The position numbers and the translations under genes are program-made. A model generated the notes under the pieces. It ran no database searches and was not told the origin of the DNA. It saw nothing but the letters and a program-made list of their open reading frames with translations. A stretch of 64,000 bases of DNA from Bacteroidaceae bacterium (GTDB taxonomy: Bacteria; Bacteroidota; Bacteroidia; Bacteroidales; Bacteroidaceae), in the NCBI GenBank assembly GCA_017469525.1, contig JAFUGG010000024.1:1-64000 (forward strand). Direction: 5' to 3'. This document shows positions 34,959 to 43,742 of the stretch, piece after piece. Position 1 is the stretch's first letter. Every line of letters starts with the position of its first letter.

Positions 34959-35468
34959 TTACTCCTCGCAGAAGATTTCCTCCCTGGCCTTGCGTGGCCT
35001 TGGAGCCGCTCCCGAGAAGGAAGCATAGCCTATCGGCACGATGACGACGGGTTCCTCTGTTTCCGGCATCCCGAAGAGCTCGTGGCAGCGCCGGGCATCG
35101 AAGTTGCAAACCCAGCAGGAAGCAAGGCCTTGCTCCGTTGCAGCCAGACAAAGATGCTCCACAGCAATGGCGACGTCGATGTTGCCATGTGGCTTGCCGT
35201 CCTCCCTAACCCATTCCTGGTCGTGGAGTACGGAGCAGAGGATGTAGAGCGGCGCTTCCTCGAACCACGGACGGGCGTAGCACGCTTGGAGCTTTGCCCT
35301 ACACTTCTGGCTGCGTACCACCCGAAACTTCCAGGGCTGCCTGTTGACAGCCGACGGAGCCAGGCGCATACACTCCTCGAGGTATGCCAGCTTCTCCTCC
35401 TCCACAGGCTTGTCGAGATAGCTGCGACAGCTGTGGCGGCTACGGATGATGTCGAGAAGACGTTCCAA
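34959..35468 (-). CDS. nitroreductase family protein
   Basis: A 169-residue FMN-dependent oxidoreductase-type protein: IRSRHSCRSYLDKPV at the start (FMN phosphate contact), APSAVNRQPWKFRVV, VEHLCLAATEQGLASCWVCNFD and PIGYA. The small size fits the subgroup with a shortened C-terminus. The physiological substrate cannot be read. It ends opposite the 22-bp array and starts 3 bases from the next minus-strand gene. Confidence 0.88.
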   Translation of the reverse strand: MERLLDIIRSRHSCRSYLDKPVEEEKLAYLEECMRLAPSAVNRQPWKFRVVRSQKCRAKLQACYARPWFEEAPLYILCSVLHDQEWVREDGKPHGNIDVAIAVEHLCLAATEQGLASCWVCNFDARRCHELFGMPETEEPVVIVPIGYASFSGAAPRPRKAREEIFCEE

Positions 35469-35471
35469 GGC

Positions 35472-35894
35472 TTAGTTCTTCAGCATCTTGAAGGATGTCT
35501 TGCCGTTCTTGATGACGTATGTGCCGGCTGGCAGTCCGTCGAGGGAAGCAGAGGTGGCACGGCCCTCACCCGGCTGATAGGTACGCATGAGCTTACCGTC
35601 GATGCTGTAGATCATAGTGGGCTGAGGAGTAGCTGTCTCGGGCGCTACCACACGCGTCACATTCTCATCCACCTCGCCGAAGGTGAACTTCTGCAATCCG
35701 GCAAGAGGACACATGACTGAGGCTTCGGCAGCCGAAACGACTACATAACCGTCCTGATACGTTACGACAGGCTTCTCGGCGAATGAAATCTCGATGACGT
35801 CGCCCGACTTCTGGTGAACGAAAAGGGCTGTCTCAGCCTGCATTGCTGTTGCTACGAAAAGAGCCAACAGTGAAAGAGTAAACTTCTTCATCAT
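35472..35894 (-). CDS. small secreted protein with Por-type C-terminal tail
   Basis: A 140-residue protein with a signal peptide (1-20, ending AMQA). The whole mature part resembles the C-terminal segment of larger Bacteroidales secreted proteins: a strand region (VVTYQDGYVVVS, FTFGEVDE) followed by IYSIDGKLMRT, LPAGTYVIKNGKTSFKMLKN, the Por/T9SS-like sorting pattern. No effector domain is present. It has its own TATCTTTG -7 box upstream at about 35922-35929. Confidence 0.7.
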   Translation of the reverse strand: MMKKFTLSLLALFVATAMQAETALFVHQKSGDVIEISFAEKPVVTYQDGYVVVSAAEASVMCPLAGLQKFTFGEVDENVTRVVAPETATPQPTMIYSIDGKLMRTYQPGEGRATSASLDGLPAGTYVIKNGKTSFKMLKN

Positions 35895-35971
35895 AACAGT
35901 ACATTTTAGGTGAACTATGTCGCAAAGATACGAATTTTACCTATACGAACAAAGGATTTTGACTTTTTTTT

Positions 35972-36937
35972 CTATAAGGCTTGCAAAATTCGCTTCAAGA
36001 CGACGGTTGCGGAGATTTCCCTGTTGGCAGCCTCGGGTATGACGAGCGAGGTGGGAGCCTCTATGACGTCGTCGGTGACAATCATGCCGCGTCGCACGGG
36101 CAGGCAATGCATGAAGCGGGCGTCGTTGGTCCAGCTCATGTGCTCTGCGTCGACGGTCCAACTCATGTCCCTCGACAGCACCTTCCCGTAGTCCTCGGGG
36201 CGTGTCACACCCGGGCAACTCCAGTTCTTGGCATAGATGAAGTCGGCTCCCTCGAAGGCCTTGCGCTGGTCGTACTCGATGCGGGCGCCCGCGGTGAACC
36301 TGGGGTCGAGCTCGTAGCCCTCGGGATGCGTGATGACGAAGTCCACGTCGGCTGCCATCATCCACTGGGCAAAGCTGTTGGGCACTGCCTGCGGCAAGGC
36401 TTTGGGATGCGGAGCCCACGTCAGCACGACCTTCGGACGCTGCTTCTCCTGGCTGTGTTCCTGGATGGTTATCAGGTCGGCAAAGGCCTGCAGAGGATGC
36501 ACGGTTGCCGTCTCCATGGCGAACACGGGCTTGCCGCTGTATTTCTCAAACTGATGATAAACTGTCTCAGCGTAATCATACTCGCGGTCCGACAGGCCAG
36601 CGAAGGAGCGTATGCCGATGACGTCGCAGTAGCAACCCATCACGGGGATGGCCTCAAGCAGGTGCTCGCTCTTGTCGCCGTCCATGATGACGCCCCGCTC
36701 CGTCTCGAGCTTCCAGGCACCGGCGTTGACGTCGAGCACGATGACGTTCATGCCGAGGTTCATCGCCGCCTTCTGCGTCGAGAGGCGCGTGCGCAGACTG
36801 TTGTTGAAGAACACCATCAGCAGGGTTTTATTCTTGCCGAGCGTGTCGTATTTATAGCGGTCAGCCTTTATCTCGGCTGCTTCCCTGAGCGCCTCCTTGA
36901 GGTCGCCCAGGTCCTGTACGTTGAGGAAACTTCTCAT
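35972..36937 (-). CDS. argF': N-succinylornithine carbamoyltransferase type (ArgF')
   Basis: Carbamoylates N-succinyl-ornithine (or N-acetyl-ornithine) in the alternative arginine pathway of Bacteroidetes. The 321 residues carry the carbamoyl-phosphate motif SLRTRLSTQKA, HPLQAFADL, the TWAPHPKALPQAVPNSF stretch characteristic of this subgroup, and HCLPVRRG. At residue 90 the sequence reads GDKSEH; the B. fragilis enzyme, as I remember it, has GDKPEH, with Pro90 setting succinyl specificity. Specificity here is therefore open. It follows the acyl-CoA synthetase gene after a TAACG word repeat. Confidence 0.92.
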   Translation of the reverse strand: MRSFLNVQDLGDLKEALREAAEIKADRYKYDTLGKNKTLLMVFFNNSLRTRLSTQKAAMNLGMNVIVLDVNAGAWKLETERGVIMDGDKSEHLLEAIPVMGCYCDVIGIRSFAGLSDREYDYAETVYHQFEKYSGKPVFAMETATVHPLQAFADLITIQEHSQEKQRPKVVLTWAPHPKALPQAVPNSFAQWMMAADVDFVITHPEGYELDPRFTAGARIEYDQRKAFEGADFIYAKNWSCPGVTRPEDYGKVLSRDMSWTVDAEHMSWTNDARFMHCLPVRRGMIVTDDVIEAPTSLVIPEAANREISATVVLKRILQAL

Positions 36938-36944
36938 CTCTTAT

Positions 36945-36995
36945 CGTTATCTTTTCGTTATAACGTTATGTCGTTATATAGTTATTATGTTATTC
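36945..36995. repeat. CGTTAT word repeat upstream of argF'
   Basis: Five or six copies of a 9-10 nt word with CGTTAT or GTTAT cores between the acyl-CoA synthetase stop and argF'. It is the reverse complement of the words at 7055-7092. Confidence 0.6.
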
Positions 36996-37003
36996 CTCCC
37001 CTC

Positions 37004-38695
37004 TCATCTCTTCTGGGAAGAGTTTGGGCTGTCTTTCTCTCTTATCTCCACGCGCCGTATCTTGCCGCTGATGGTCTTTGGCAGTTCGTCCACAAACTCG
37101 ATGATGCGCGGGTACTTGTAGGGAGCCGTCTCGCGCTTGACGTGTGCCTGAAGTTCCTGGGCAAGGGCGTCGCCGGCTTTGTCCTTCCATTCCTTGCCGA
37201 GCACGACGGTGGCCTTCACCACCATACCTCTCGTCTCGTCGGGCACTCCAGTAATGGCGCACTCCACCACGGCGGGATGGGTCATGAGGGCACTCTCCAC
37301 TTCGAACGGTCCAATGCGATAACCCGAGCTCTTTATGACGTCGTCGGCACGTCCCTCGAACCAGTAGTAGCCGTCCTTGTCGCGCCACGCCATGTCGCCC
37401 GTGAAGTAGTATCCGTCGTGGCAAGCCTCGAAGGTGATGTTGCTGTCGCGATAGTATTCCTTGAAGAGGCCGATGGCCTTCCTGCCCTCGTTGAGGCGGA
37501 CGGCTATCTCACCTTTCTCTCCGTCCTCGCAAGGCGTAAGGTCGGGGCGAAGGAGAGCTATCTCGTACTGAGCATTCGGCTTGCCCATGCTGCCCGGCTT
37601 GGGTTGCATCCAGGGGAAAGTGCCCAGCGTCATCGTCGTCTCTGTCTGTCCGAAGCCTTCCATCAGGCGTATTCCCGTCAGTTGGAAGAACTTCTCGTAC
37701 ACGGCAGCGTTGAGCGCTTCGCCGGCCGTCGTGCAGTAGCGGAGGGCCGAGAGGTCGTAGCGGCTGAAGTCTTCGCGGACAAGGAAGCGATAGACGGTTG
37801 GCGGCGCACAGAAGCTCGTGATGCGGTACTTCTCCATTTGCCTTAGAATCTTCTCCGCAGTGAACTTCTCGTGGTCGAACACGAAGACGCACGCTCCGGC
37901 AAACCACTGTCCGTAGAACTTTCCCCACACTGCTTTTCCCCAGCCGGTGTCTGCCACGGTGAGGTGGATGCTGTCGGGCGTGAGATTATGCCAGAAGACG
38001 CCGGTCGTGAGGTGTCCCAGAGCGTAGAGGAAGTCGTGTGCCACCATCTTGGGCTCGCCGCTGGTGCCGGAGGTGAAGTACAATATCATGGTGTCGCCAT
38101 TGGCATTCACGAAGCGCGGACGGCGGAAGGCAGGAGCCTTCTCCACCTCTGCGTGCCAGTCGTGGAAGCCTTCGGGCACGTCGGGACCAATAGAAATGAG
38201 CAGGTCAACGGTCGGGCTGTCGGGCAGAGCCTTCTGTATCTCGCCGAGGACATACGGCTCACCCACGCAGATGATGGCTTTCACGCTGGCCGCATTGTTG
38301 CGATAGACGATGTCGTGACTGGTGAGCATGTGCGTTGCAGGGATAGGAACGGCTCCCAGCTTGTGCAGGGCAAGCATCGTTATCCACCATTCCAGGCGAC
38401 GTTTTTCGATGAGCATCACCATGTCGCCACGCCCTATGCCGAGGCTCTTAAGGTATGAGGCGGCCTGATCACTCTGCCTCTTCAGGTCGCTGAAGGACAG
38501 CCTTCGCTCTGCTCCCTCGTCGTTCGTCCACAAGAGGGCCAGCTTGTCGGGAGCAACTTCTGCCCAAGCGTCCACGACGTCGTAGGCAAAGTTGAAGTTC
38601 TTAGGGATGATGAACTCGAGGTTCTCCCTGTAGTCTTCCTCCGAGACAAAGCTTGTCTGCCTCAGGAAGCGACTCAATATAGGATTGTTTTCCAT
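37004..38695 (-). CDS. AMP-forming acyl-CoA synthetase
   Basis: A 563-residue adenylate-forming enzyme: TMILYFTSGTSGEPKMV (P-loop-like A3 motif), GFGQTETTM (A5), YYFTGDMAWRDKDGYYWFEGR (A7/A8, read in parts) and the catalytic lysine segment KTISGKIRR (A10). The N-terminus lacks the acetyl-CoA synthetase extension, so a medium-chain or aromatic acyl substrate is more likely than acetate. It lies right after the XRE-cupin regulator, a pairing common in Bacteroidales, which suggests that regulator controls it. Confidence 0.9.
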   Translation of the reverse strand: MENNPILSRFLRQTSFVSEEDYRENLEFIIPKNFNFAYDVVDAWAEVAPDKLALLWTNDEGAERRLSFSDLKRQSDQAASYLKSLGIGRGDMVMLIEKRRLEWWITMLALHKLGAVPIPATHMLTSHDIVYRNNAASVKAIICVGEPYVLGEIQKALPDSPTVDLLISIGPDVPEGFHDWHAEVEKAPAFRRPRFVNANGDTMILYFTSGTSGEPKMVAHDFLYALGHLTTGVFWHNLTPDSIHLTVADTGWGKAVWGKFYGQWFAGACVFVFDHEKFTAEKILRQMEKYRITSFCAPPTVYRFLVREDFSRYDLSALRYCTTAGEALNAAVYEKFFQLTGIRLMEGFGQTETTMTLGTFPWMQPKPGSMGKPNAQYEIALLRPDLTPCEDGEKGEIAVRLNEGRKAIGLFKEYYRDSNITFEACHDGYYFTGDMAWRDKDGYYWFEGRADDVIKSSGYRIGPFEVESALMTHPAVVECAITGVPDETRGMVVKATVVLGKEWKDKAGDALAQELQAHVKRETAPYKYPRIIEFVDELPKTISGKIRRVEIREKDSPNSSQKR

Positions 38696-38775
38696 TGAAC
38701 ATTGAATATTGAAGCGTTAGCTCGACGCTGGGTCAACACTGACCGTTTGTTCCCCAAAAAGGGAGTCGGAGGCTT

Positions 38776-39327
38776 CTAAATGATTACCGTCAGGAACTTC
38801 ACCGTCTTGTTCTCCAAGGCCCTCATGCAGTGGGGACGCGTCGTATCGAAATAGATGCTGTCGCCCATGCGGAGTACGATGACCTTTTCCTCAATAGTAA
38901 CTTCCAGCACGCCGTCGAAGACGATGATGAACTCCTGCCCGTCGTGGACGTTCTTGGCGTGGTTCTTGCCGTCCGGAAGAGGTTCTATCTCGGTGAAGAA
39001 CGGCTCCATGGCTCTTCCCTTAAAGCCGCTGGCAAGCGACTTATACTTGTAGTCGTTGTGGCGGTCCACCTCGAGCCCTTGCCCTCGGCGCGTCACAAAG
39101 TAGCCGTTCATGCGTGGCTCCTCGCCATAGAGCAGCACATCGAGGGCGATGCCGTACTGTTTGGAGATGCGCGAAAGCAGGTAAACGCCGGGGTCAGCCT
39201 CGCCGTTCTCGATGCGGCGATAGTGTTCGACAGTCGTCTCGCCCACCTCTGCCATCTTCTCTATCGGGATGTCGAATATCTCGCGAAGGCCCTTGAGCCG
39301 TTGCGAAATCTGTTTCAGGTCGTCCAT
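38776..39327 (-). CDS. XRE-family regulator with C-terminal cupin
   Basis: ATG 39327 (MDDLKQISQRLKGLREI) gives 183 residues: an N-terminal helix-turn-helix (LKGLREIFDIPIEKMAE, TTVEHYRRIENGEADPG) and a C-terminal cupin with HDGQEFIIVFDGVLEV and IYFDTTRPHCMRAL. This is the one-component sensor layout in which the cupin binds a small molecule. It has a TACCTTTG box on the minus strand at about 39358-39365. It probably controls the acyl-CoA synthetase downstream. Confidence 0.9.
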   Translation of the reverse strand: MDDLKQISQRLKGLREIFDIPIEKMAEVGETTVEHYRRIENGEADPGVYLLSRISKQYGIALDVLLYGEEPRMNGYFVTRRGQGLEVDRHNDYKYKSLASGFKGRAMEPFFTEIEPLPDGKNHAKNVHDGQEFIIVFDGVLEVTIEEKVIVLRMGDSIYFDTTRPHCMRALENKTVKFLTVII

Positions 39328-39609
39328 ATCTGTATCTGATTGTCTTGTTATCCGGCTGCAAAGGTACGAATAATCGAGCGAAATACAAAAGGAAAACAGA
39401 AGTTTTTTCTTTTTATTGCCGAGCGGGAGTGCCTTCGACCGCAAGTCAAAGGTACGAAAAAAAGGAAAAGGGAAAAGTGTTGCGTGAAAAAATTAAAAGC
39501 AACGCGTCGTTCTTTTACCTTTTTCCGAGCGGGAGAGACAAGAGCAAAAAGGTAACATCTCTCCTCCTGACGTTTTTATTTGGTTTTCATAAGCAACGGC
39601 GTCGGCTGA

Positions 39610-39719
39610 CGCGACACGTCGCGATGGCTTTTCTCACACGTGAGACAACGTTGTCTCACACATGAGAAATTATTGTCTCACACGTGAGACAAACTCCTCT
39701 CTCGTGTATGGTAATGTGG
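39610..39719. repeat. 22-bp-period array, site 8 (5 units)
   Basis: Units start at 39610, 39632, 39654, 39676 and 39698, all 22 apart. The first has GCGACACGTCGC, the next TCTCACACGTGAGA, TCTCACACATGAGA and TCTCACACGTGAGA, and the last TCTCTCGTG. The array lies upstream of the XRE gene and downstream of proA. The remainder of the 39328-39822 gap holds the XRE promoter and A/G-rich sequence with two copies of CCGAGCGGGAG, and nothing else recognised. Confidence 0.87.
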
Positions 39720-39822
39720 CCTGACTGGTTCCGTCTCCCCGCGACACGTTTGTAAAAGGTATTTGAAGGTTTGCTGCAAACCCGCAGAGTCACTGAGGGG
39801 GAACTCTTGGAGGGTGTGCCGA

Positions 39823-41001
39823 CTAATCGCGCGTCTGGCCGTTGCCGTCGATGAGCCATTTGTAGGTGGTCATCTCCTCGAGGGCCATGGGTCCGCGCGG
39901 GCCGAGCTTCTGGGTGGAGATGCCTATCTCGGCACCCATACCGAACTGCGCCCCGTCGGTGAAACTTGTGGGTGCATTGACATAGACGCAAGCAGCATCC
40001 ACCATCTGCTGGAAGCGGCGGGCGGTCTCGCTACACTCCGTAATGATGCATTCGCTGTGCCCCGAACCGTAACGCGCGATGTGGGCAAGGGCCTCATCAA
40101 GGCTGTCGACGACCTTCAGGGAGAGTTTGTAGTCCATCCACTCCGTGCCCATCGATGCCTCGTCGGTAATGATTTCCACCTTCCCCTCCATCGGTTCGAG
40201 CAAGGCAGGCAGGTCGCTCAGGCGGTCGCGATGCACGAGCAGGCAGTCGAGGGCGTTGCAGACGCTGACGCGACGCATCTTGGCATTGGTGATGATGCGT
40301 CGGCCTTTCTCCAAGTCGCCGTCCTTGTCGAAGTAGGCATGCACAACGCCGGCTCCTGTTTCAATCACCGGAACACGGGCGTTATCGCGTACAAAGTCGA
40401 TGAGCTTGCGGCCGCCTCGGGGGATGCAAAGGTCCACGTAGCCGACCGCACCCAGCAGCTCGGCCGTGGCCTCGTGGGTGGGAGGCAAAAGAGAACAGAC
40501 CCCCTCTAACTCCCCCTCTAGGGGGAGGACATCGTGAATAAGGGCAACGATGGCGCGGTTGCTTTCGTCGGCGCTGTGACTGCCCTTTAGGATGCAGGTG
40601 TTGCCGCTTTTGAAGCAGAGAGAAAAGACGTCGAAGCAGACGTTGGGACGTGCCTCGAAGATGATGCCTATCACGCCAAACGGCACGCTCACGCGGCGCA
40701 GATGGAGTCCGTTGGCAAGTGTGCGCTCCTTGCTTATCATGCCAAGAGGCGACGGCAGACTGGCGACGTTGCGTATGTCGGCAGCAATGCCTCGGATGCG
40801 CTCCGGCGTGAGAAGCAGGCGGTCATACAATGGGTCGCTTGGTTCGAGCTTTTGCAAGTCGAGGGCATTCGCGGCAAGCAATCTGTCGATGGACGCCTCG
40901 GCACGGTCGGCAACACGCAGGAGGATGTCGTTCCGCTCGTCGTCTGAGAGGAGCATCAGTTTCCTGCTTGCTTCTTTGGCCTTTTGAAAAACTTCGTTCA
41001 T
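39823..41001 (-). CDS. proA: gamma-glutamyl phosphate reductase
   Basis: NADPH-dependent second step of proline synthesis. The 392 residues include the catalytic cysteine segment [26 protein letters not shown] and ECIITECSE. The short stretch [13 protein letters not shown] in the middle is encoded by a palindromic element (40497-40530) and replaces or extends a surface loop. The start overlaps the proB stop by ATGA, which suggests coupling. Confidence 0.93.
   Translation of the reverse strand: MNEVFQKAKEASRKLMLLSDDERNDILLRVADRAEASIDRLLAANALDLQKLEPSDPLYDRLLLTPERIRGIAADIRNVASLPSPLGMISKERTLANGLHLRRVSVPFGVIGIIFEARPNVCFDVFSLCFKSGNTCILKGSHSADESNRAIVALIHDVLPLEGELEGVCSLLPPTHEATAELLGAVGYVDLCIPRGGRKLIDFVRDNARVPVIETGAGVVHAYFDKDGDLEKGRRIITNAKMRRVSVCNALDCLLVHRDRLSDLPALLEPMEGKVEIITDEASMGTEWMDYKLSLKVVDSLDEALAHIARYGSGHSECIITECSETARRFQQMVDAACVYVNAPTSFTDGAQFGMGAEIGISTQKLGPRGPMALEEMTTYKWLIDGNGQTRD
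40497..40530. repeat. in-frame palindromic element in proA
   Basis: CCCCCTCTAACTCCCCCTCT followed by AGGGGGAGG. On the coding strand it encodes [10 protein letters not shown]. Confidence 0.75.
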
Positions 41002-41810
41002 GCTGGCAGAAATTCAGTGTGAACAGTATCCGACGGGGTCTGTATGAGGGCAGGCAGGATGCCGTCGCGGTTGCCGTTGGCAATGATGACGCGGATGCCT
41101 GCCTCTGCCACCGAGAGGGCTGTATTGAACTTCGACGTCATGCCGCCTCGGCCGGCACTGCTCTTGCTCGGCAGGATGTAGCGGCTCACGTTGTCGCCGG
41201 CTTTCACCTGACGGATGACTTCACTCCCCGCGTCCGACGGATTGCCGTTGTAGAGGCCGTCCACACCCGTCAGCAACACCAGCATCTCAGCCCCCACCAT
41301 CTTGGCTATCAGGCCGGAAAGCTCGTCGTTATCGGTGAACATCAGCTCTTCGATGCTGACCGTGTCGTTCTCATTCACGATGGGCAAGACGCCGTTCGCC
41401 AACATCACCTCCATGCAGGCACGTTGGTTCTGGTAGCTTCGCTCGCTTTGGAAGTTCTCCTTAGTGGTCAAAACCTGTCCGATGTGGATGTTGTATTCGC
41501 GGAAGAGGTCGTAGTAAAGGCCCGTGAGCTTCACCTGTCCCATTGCCGAAAAGAGTTGCCTTTGCTCGACAGAGTCGAGGGAATGGTCGACTTGAAGTTC
41601 GCCCCTGCCGCACGCAACAGCCCCGCTCGTGACGAGCACCACGTCATATCCGTTGCCGCGCAACCATGCAATCTGGTCCACAAGCGCCGACATACGGGTA
41701 ATGTCCAGCTTGCCGCTGTCTGTGGTGAGCACGTTGCTGCCCACCTTAACGACCAATGTACGACCCCCTCTAACTCCCCCTTTAGGGGGAGGACTGTATA
41801 AATTTGCCAT
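40998..41810 (-). CDS. proB: glutamate 5-kinase
   Basis: First step of proline synthesis. The 270 residues contain the amino-acid-kinase fold ([53 protein letters not shown]) without the C-terminal PUA domain found in E. coli ProB. The first 17 residues ([17 protein letters not shown]) are encoded by a palindromic element; the family usually begins right at the TLVVKVGSN strand. Translation is coupled to proA (ATGA). Confidence 0.93.
   Translation of the reverse strand: MANLYSPPPKGGVRGGRTLVVKVGSNVLTTDSGKLDITRMSALVDQIAWLRGNGYDVVLVTSGAVACGRGELQVDHSLDSVEQRQLFSAMGQVKLTGLYYDLFREYNIHIGQVLTTKENFQSERSYQNQRACMEVMLANGVLPIVNENDTVSIEELMFTDNDELSGLIAKMVGAEMLVLLTGVDGLYNGNPSDAGSEVIRQVKAGDNVSRYILPSKSSAGRGGMTSKFNTALSVAEAGIRVIIANGNRDGILPALIQTPSDTVHTEFLPA
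41761..41795. repeat. in-frame palindromic element at the proB N-terminus
   Basis: CCCCCTCTAACTCCCCCTTT followed by AGGGGGAGGA. It encodes [11 protein letters not shown] at the start of ProB. Confidence 0.75.
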
Positions 41811-41823
41811 TACTCCTGCTTCT

Positions 41824-42564
41824 TTATCCTTGTTTTTCCAGTCCCGCTTTCAGACAACGAATGACTGCCGAGCTGAAGCAGGCATGGTCGAGTTCGTTCA
41901 AACCCTTTATGGTGATGCCGCCTGGCGTCGTGACTTTGTCGATGGCTGCTTCCGGGTGAAGTCCCGTCTCGCGGAGCAACGACACGGCACCCTGCATGGT
42001 CTGCATAGCTATCTGCTTTGCGTCGTCGGGATAGAAACCCATCTCGACGCCTCCCTCCATCATGGCACGGAGGAAACGCATCACGTAAGCGATGCCGCAG
42101 CCAGCCATCATCATGCCGGCCTCCATGAGTCGCCGGGGAACGACCCTGCTCTGCCCTACCCTTCCGAAGAGCTCCGCCACCGTTTCTGCCTGCGGTGCCT
42201 CCTCGACGAAGGTCATGCTCTCGCCAAACTCGGCTGCTATGTTGGGCATGGCATACACGTCGATGCGCTCATGACGGATGCCTGCTGCGACTGAAACGAC
42301 GAGTTGCTCCTTCAGTTCCGGCATTATCTCTGAGAGAACTTGTCCTACGAGCCAAGGCTTCACGGCCAGCACCACGACGTCGGCACCCCTGACTGCCTCT
42401 TTGTTGTCAAGCGTTGTTGTGATGCCCGGGCAAGCCTTCCGGACGTCATCAAGCGTCTTCTGAGTATGGGCAGTGGCTGTGATGTCGGCTGCCATACCAG
42501 CCTTCGTCCATCCCTTAATAAGGGCACCACCCATGTTGCCTGCGCCTATGACAGATATCTTCAT
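41824..42564 (-). CDS. proC: pyrroline-5-carboxylate reductase
   Basis: Last step of proline synthesis. A 246-residue protein with the Rossmann start ISVIGAGNMGGALIKG, AVKPW, AMPN, and the C-terminal signature VTTPGGITIKGLNELD. Its start overlaps the argD stop (ATGA). The proC-proB-proA block follows the arginine genes on the same strand. Confidence 0.94.
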   Translation of the reverse strand: MKISVIGAGNMGGALIKGWTKAGMAADITATAHTQKTLDDVRKACPGITTTLDNKEAVRGADVVVLAVKPWLVGQVLSEIMPELKEQLVVSVAAGIRHERIDVYAMPNIAAEFGESMTFVEEAPQAETVAELFGRVGQSRVVPRRLMEAGMMMAGCGIAYVMRFLRAMMEGGVEMGFYPDDAKQIAMQTMQGAVSLLRETGLHPEAAIDKVTTPGGITIKGLNELDHACFSSAVIRCLKAGLEKQG

Positions 42565-43691
42565 GAGAGTACAGCCTTTAGTTTACCTACGAAACTGTCT
42601 GCCTCGGCCTTTGTCAAGCAGAGAGGCGGCAGCAGTCGGAGCACGTTTGTCCCAGAGCAACCGGTGAAGCAATGCTGTTCGCTGACCAGTCGCTGGCGGG
42701 GTTCTTTGTAAGGAATGTCAAGCTCGATGCCTATCATCAAACCTCGTCCGCGCACTTCCACGACGTGAGGCAGCCTGGCGTCGCGTATGGCTTTCATCAA
42801 GTACTCGCCCACCTCGGCCGCATTCTCCACGAGATGTTCGCTCTCCATGATGTCGAGGACGGCTATCGCACCGGCACAAGCCAGATGGTTTCCGCCGAAG
42901 GTCGTGCCGAGCTGACCATAGACGGGCTTGAACGCAGGACTTATGAGCAGGGCACTCATCGGGAAGCCGTTGCAGATTCCCTTGGCCACGGTGATCAAGT
43001 CGGGACGTACCCCGAGGTGTTGATGCGCGAAGAACTTGCCGCTGCGACCGTATCCACATTGTATCTCATCGCAGATAAGTACGGTGCCGTGGGCTTTGCA
43101 GAGCGCCTGCAACTGCTGTAGGAAGTCGGCCTCCACCATTCGTATGCCGCCCACGCCTTGTATGCATTCGATGATGCAAGCGCAGACATCGTCCTTCTCA
43201 AGCTCAGTCTTCCAGGCCTCGATATCGTTTAGGGGCAGGTAAGTGACGTGCCCGTTCGCGTTGACGGGAGCAATGATCTTGGGATTCGCCGTTGCCTCCA
43301 CAGCCAGAGATGTGCGGCCGTGGAAGGCTTTTTCAAGTGAGAGGATGCGTGTCCTGCCGTTATAGAATGATGCCAGCTTCAGGGCATTCTCGTTGGCTTC
43401 GGCACCGCTGTTGATGAGGAAGAGCTGGTAGTCTTCGTAGCCACAGGCTTTGCCGAGGCGTCGCGCAAACTCCCTCTGCAAGGGGTTCTGCACGGAGTTG
43501 CTGTAGAAGCCAAGTGTCTCGAGCTGCTTCTTCATGGCCTCCACATAATGCGGATGGCAGTGGCCGACGCTGATGACGGCGTGTCCGCCATAGAGGTCGA
43601 GGTATTCCTGCCCCTCACTATCCCAGACCTTGCAGCCTTTGCCGCGTGCTATGGTCACATCCATGAGGGGATAAACATCGAATAAATTCAT
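42561..43691 (-). CDS. argD: acetyl(succinyl)ornithine aminotransferase
   Basis: PLP-dependent class III aminotransferase, 376 residues: NSGAEANENALKLA, FHGRTSLAVEAT, LICDEIQCGYGRSGKFFA with the PLP aspartate, and the PLP lysine segment ITVAKGICNGFP. In this lineage it should act on the N-succinyl or N-acetyl semialdehyde made by ArgC. It overlaps proC by ATGA and follows argC after a CGTTAT word repeat. Confidence 0.94.
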   Translation of the reverse strand: MNLFDVYPLMDVTIARGKGCKVWDSEGQEYLDLYGGHAVISVGHCHPHYVEAMKKQLETLGFYSNSVQNPLQREFARRLGKACGYEDYQLFLINSGAEANENALKLASFYNGRTRILSLEKAFHGRTSLAVEATANPKIIAPVNANGHVTYLPLNDIEAWKTELEKDDVCACIIECIQGVGGIRMVEADFLQQLQALCKAHGTVLICDEIQCGYGRSGKFFAHQHLGVRPDLITVAKGICNGFPMSALLISPAFKPVYGQLGTTFGGNHLACAGAIAVLDIMESEHLVENAAEVGEYLMKAIRDARLPHVVEVRGRGLMIGIELDIPYKEPRQRLVSEQHCFTGCSGTNVLRLLPPLCLTKAEADSFVGKLKAVLS

Positions 43692-43693
43692 TT

Positions 43694-43735
43694 CGTTCTT
43701 TTCGTTATGTCGTTATGACGTTATATCGTTATGAC
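43694..43735. repeat. CGTTAT word repeat between argC and argD
   Basis: Five copies of a 9-10 nt word with GTTATG or GTTATAT cores (TCGTTATGTCGTTATGACG and onward), closely like the repeats at 7055-7092 and 36945-36995. Confidence 0.6.
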
Positions 43736-43742
43736 GAGGCGT

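Noticed and set aside
35981..37846. 621-codon ORF opposite argF' and the acyl-CoA synthetase gene
   Set aside because: It spans two real genes and the spacer between them, and its product is low in complexity without family motifs.
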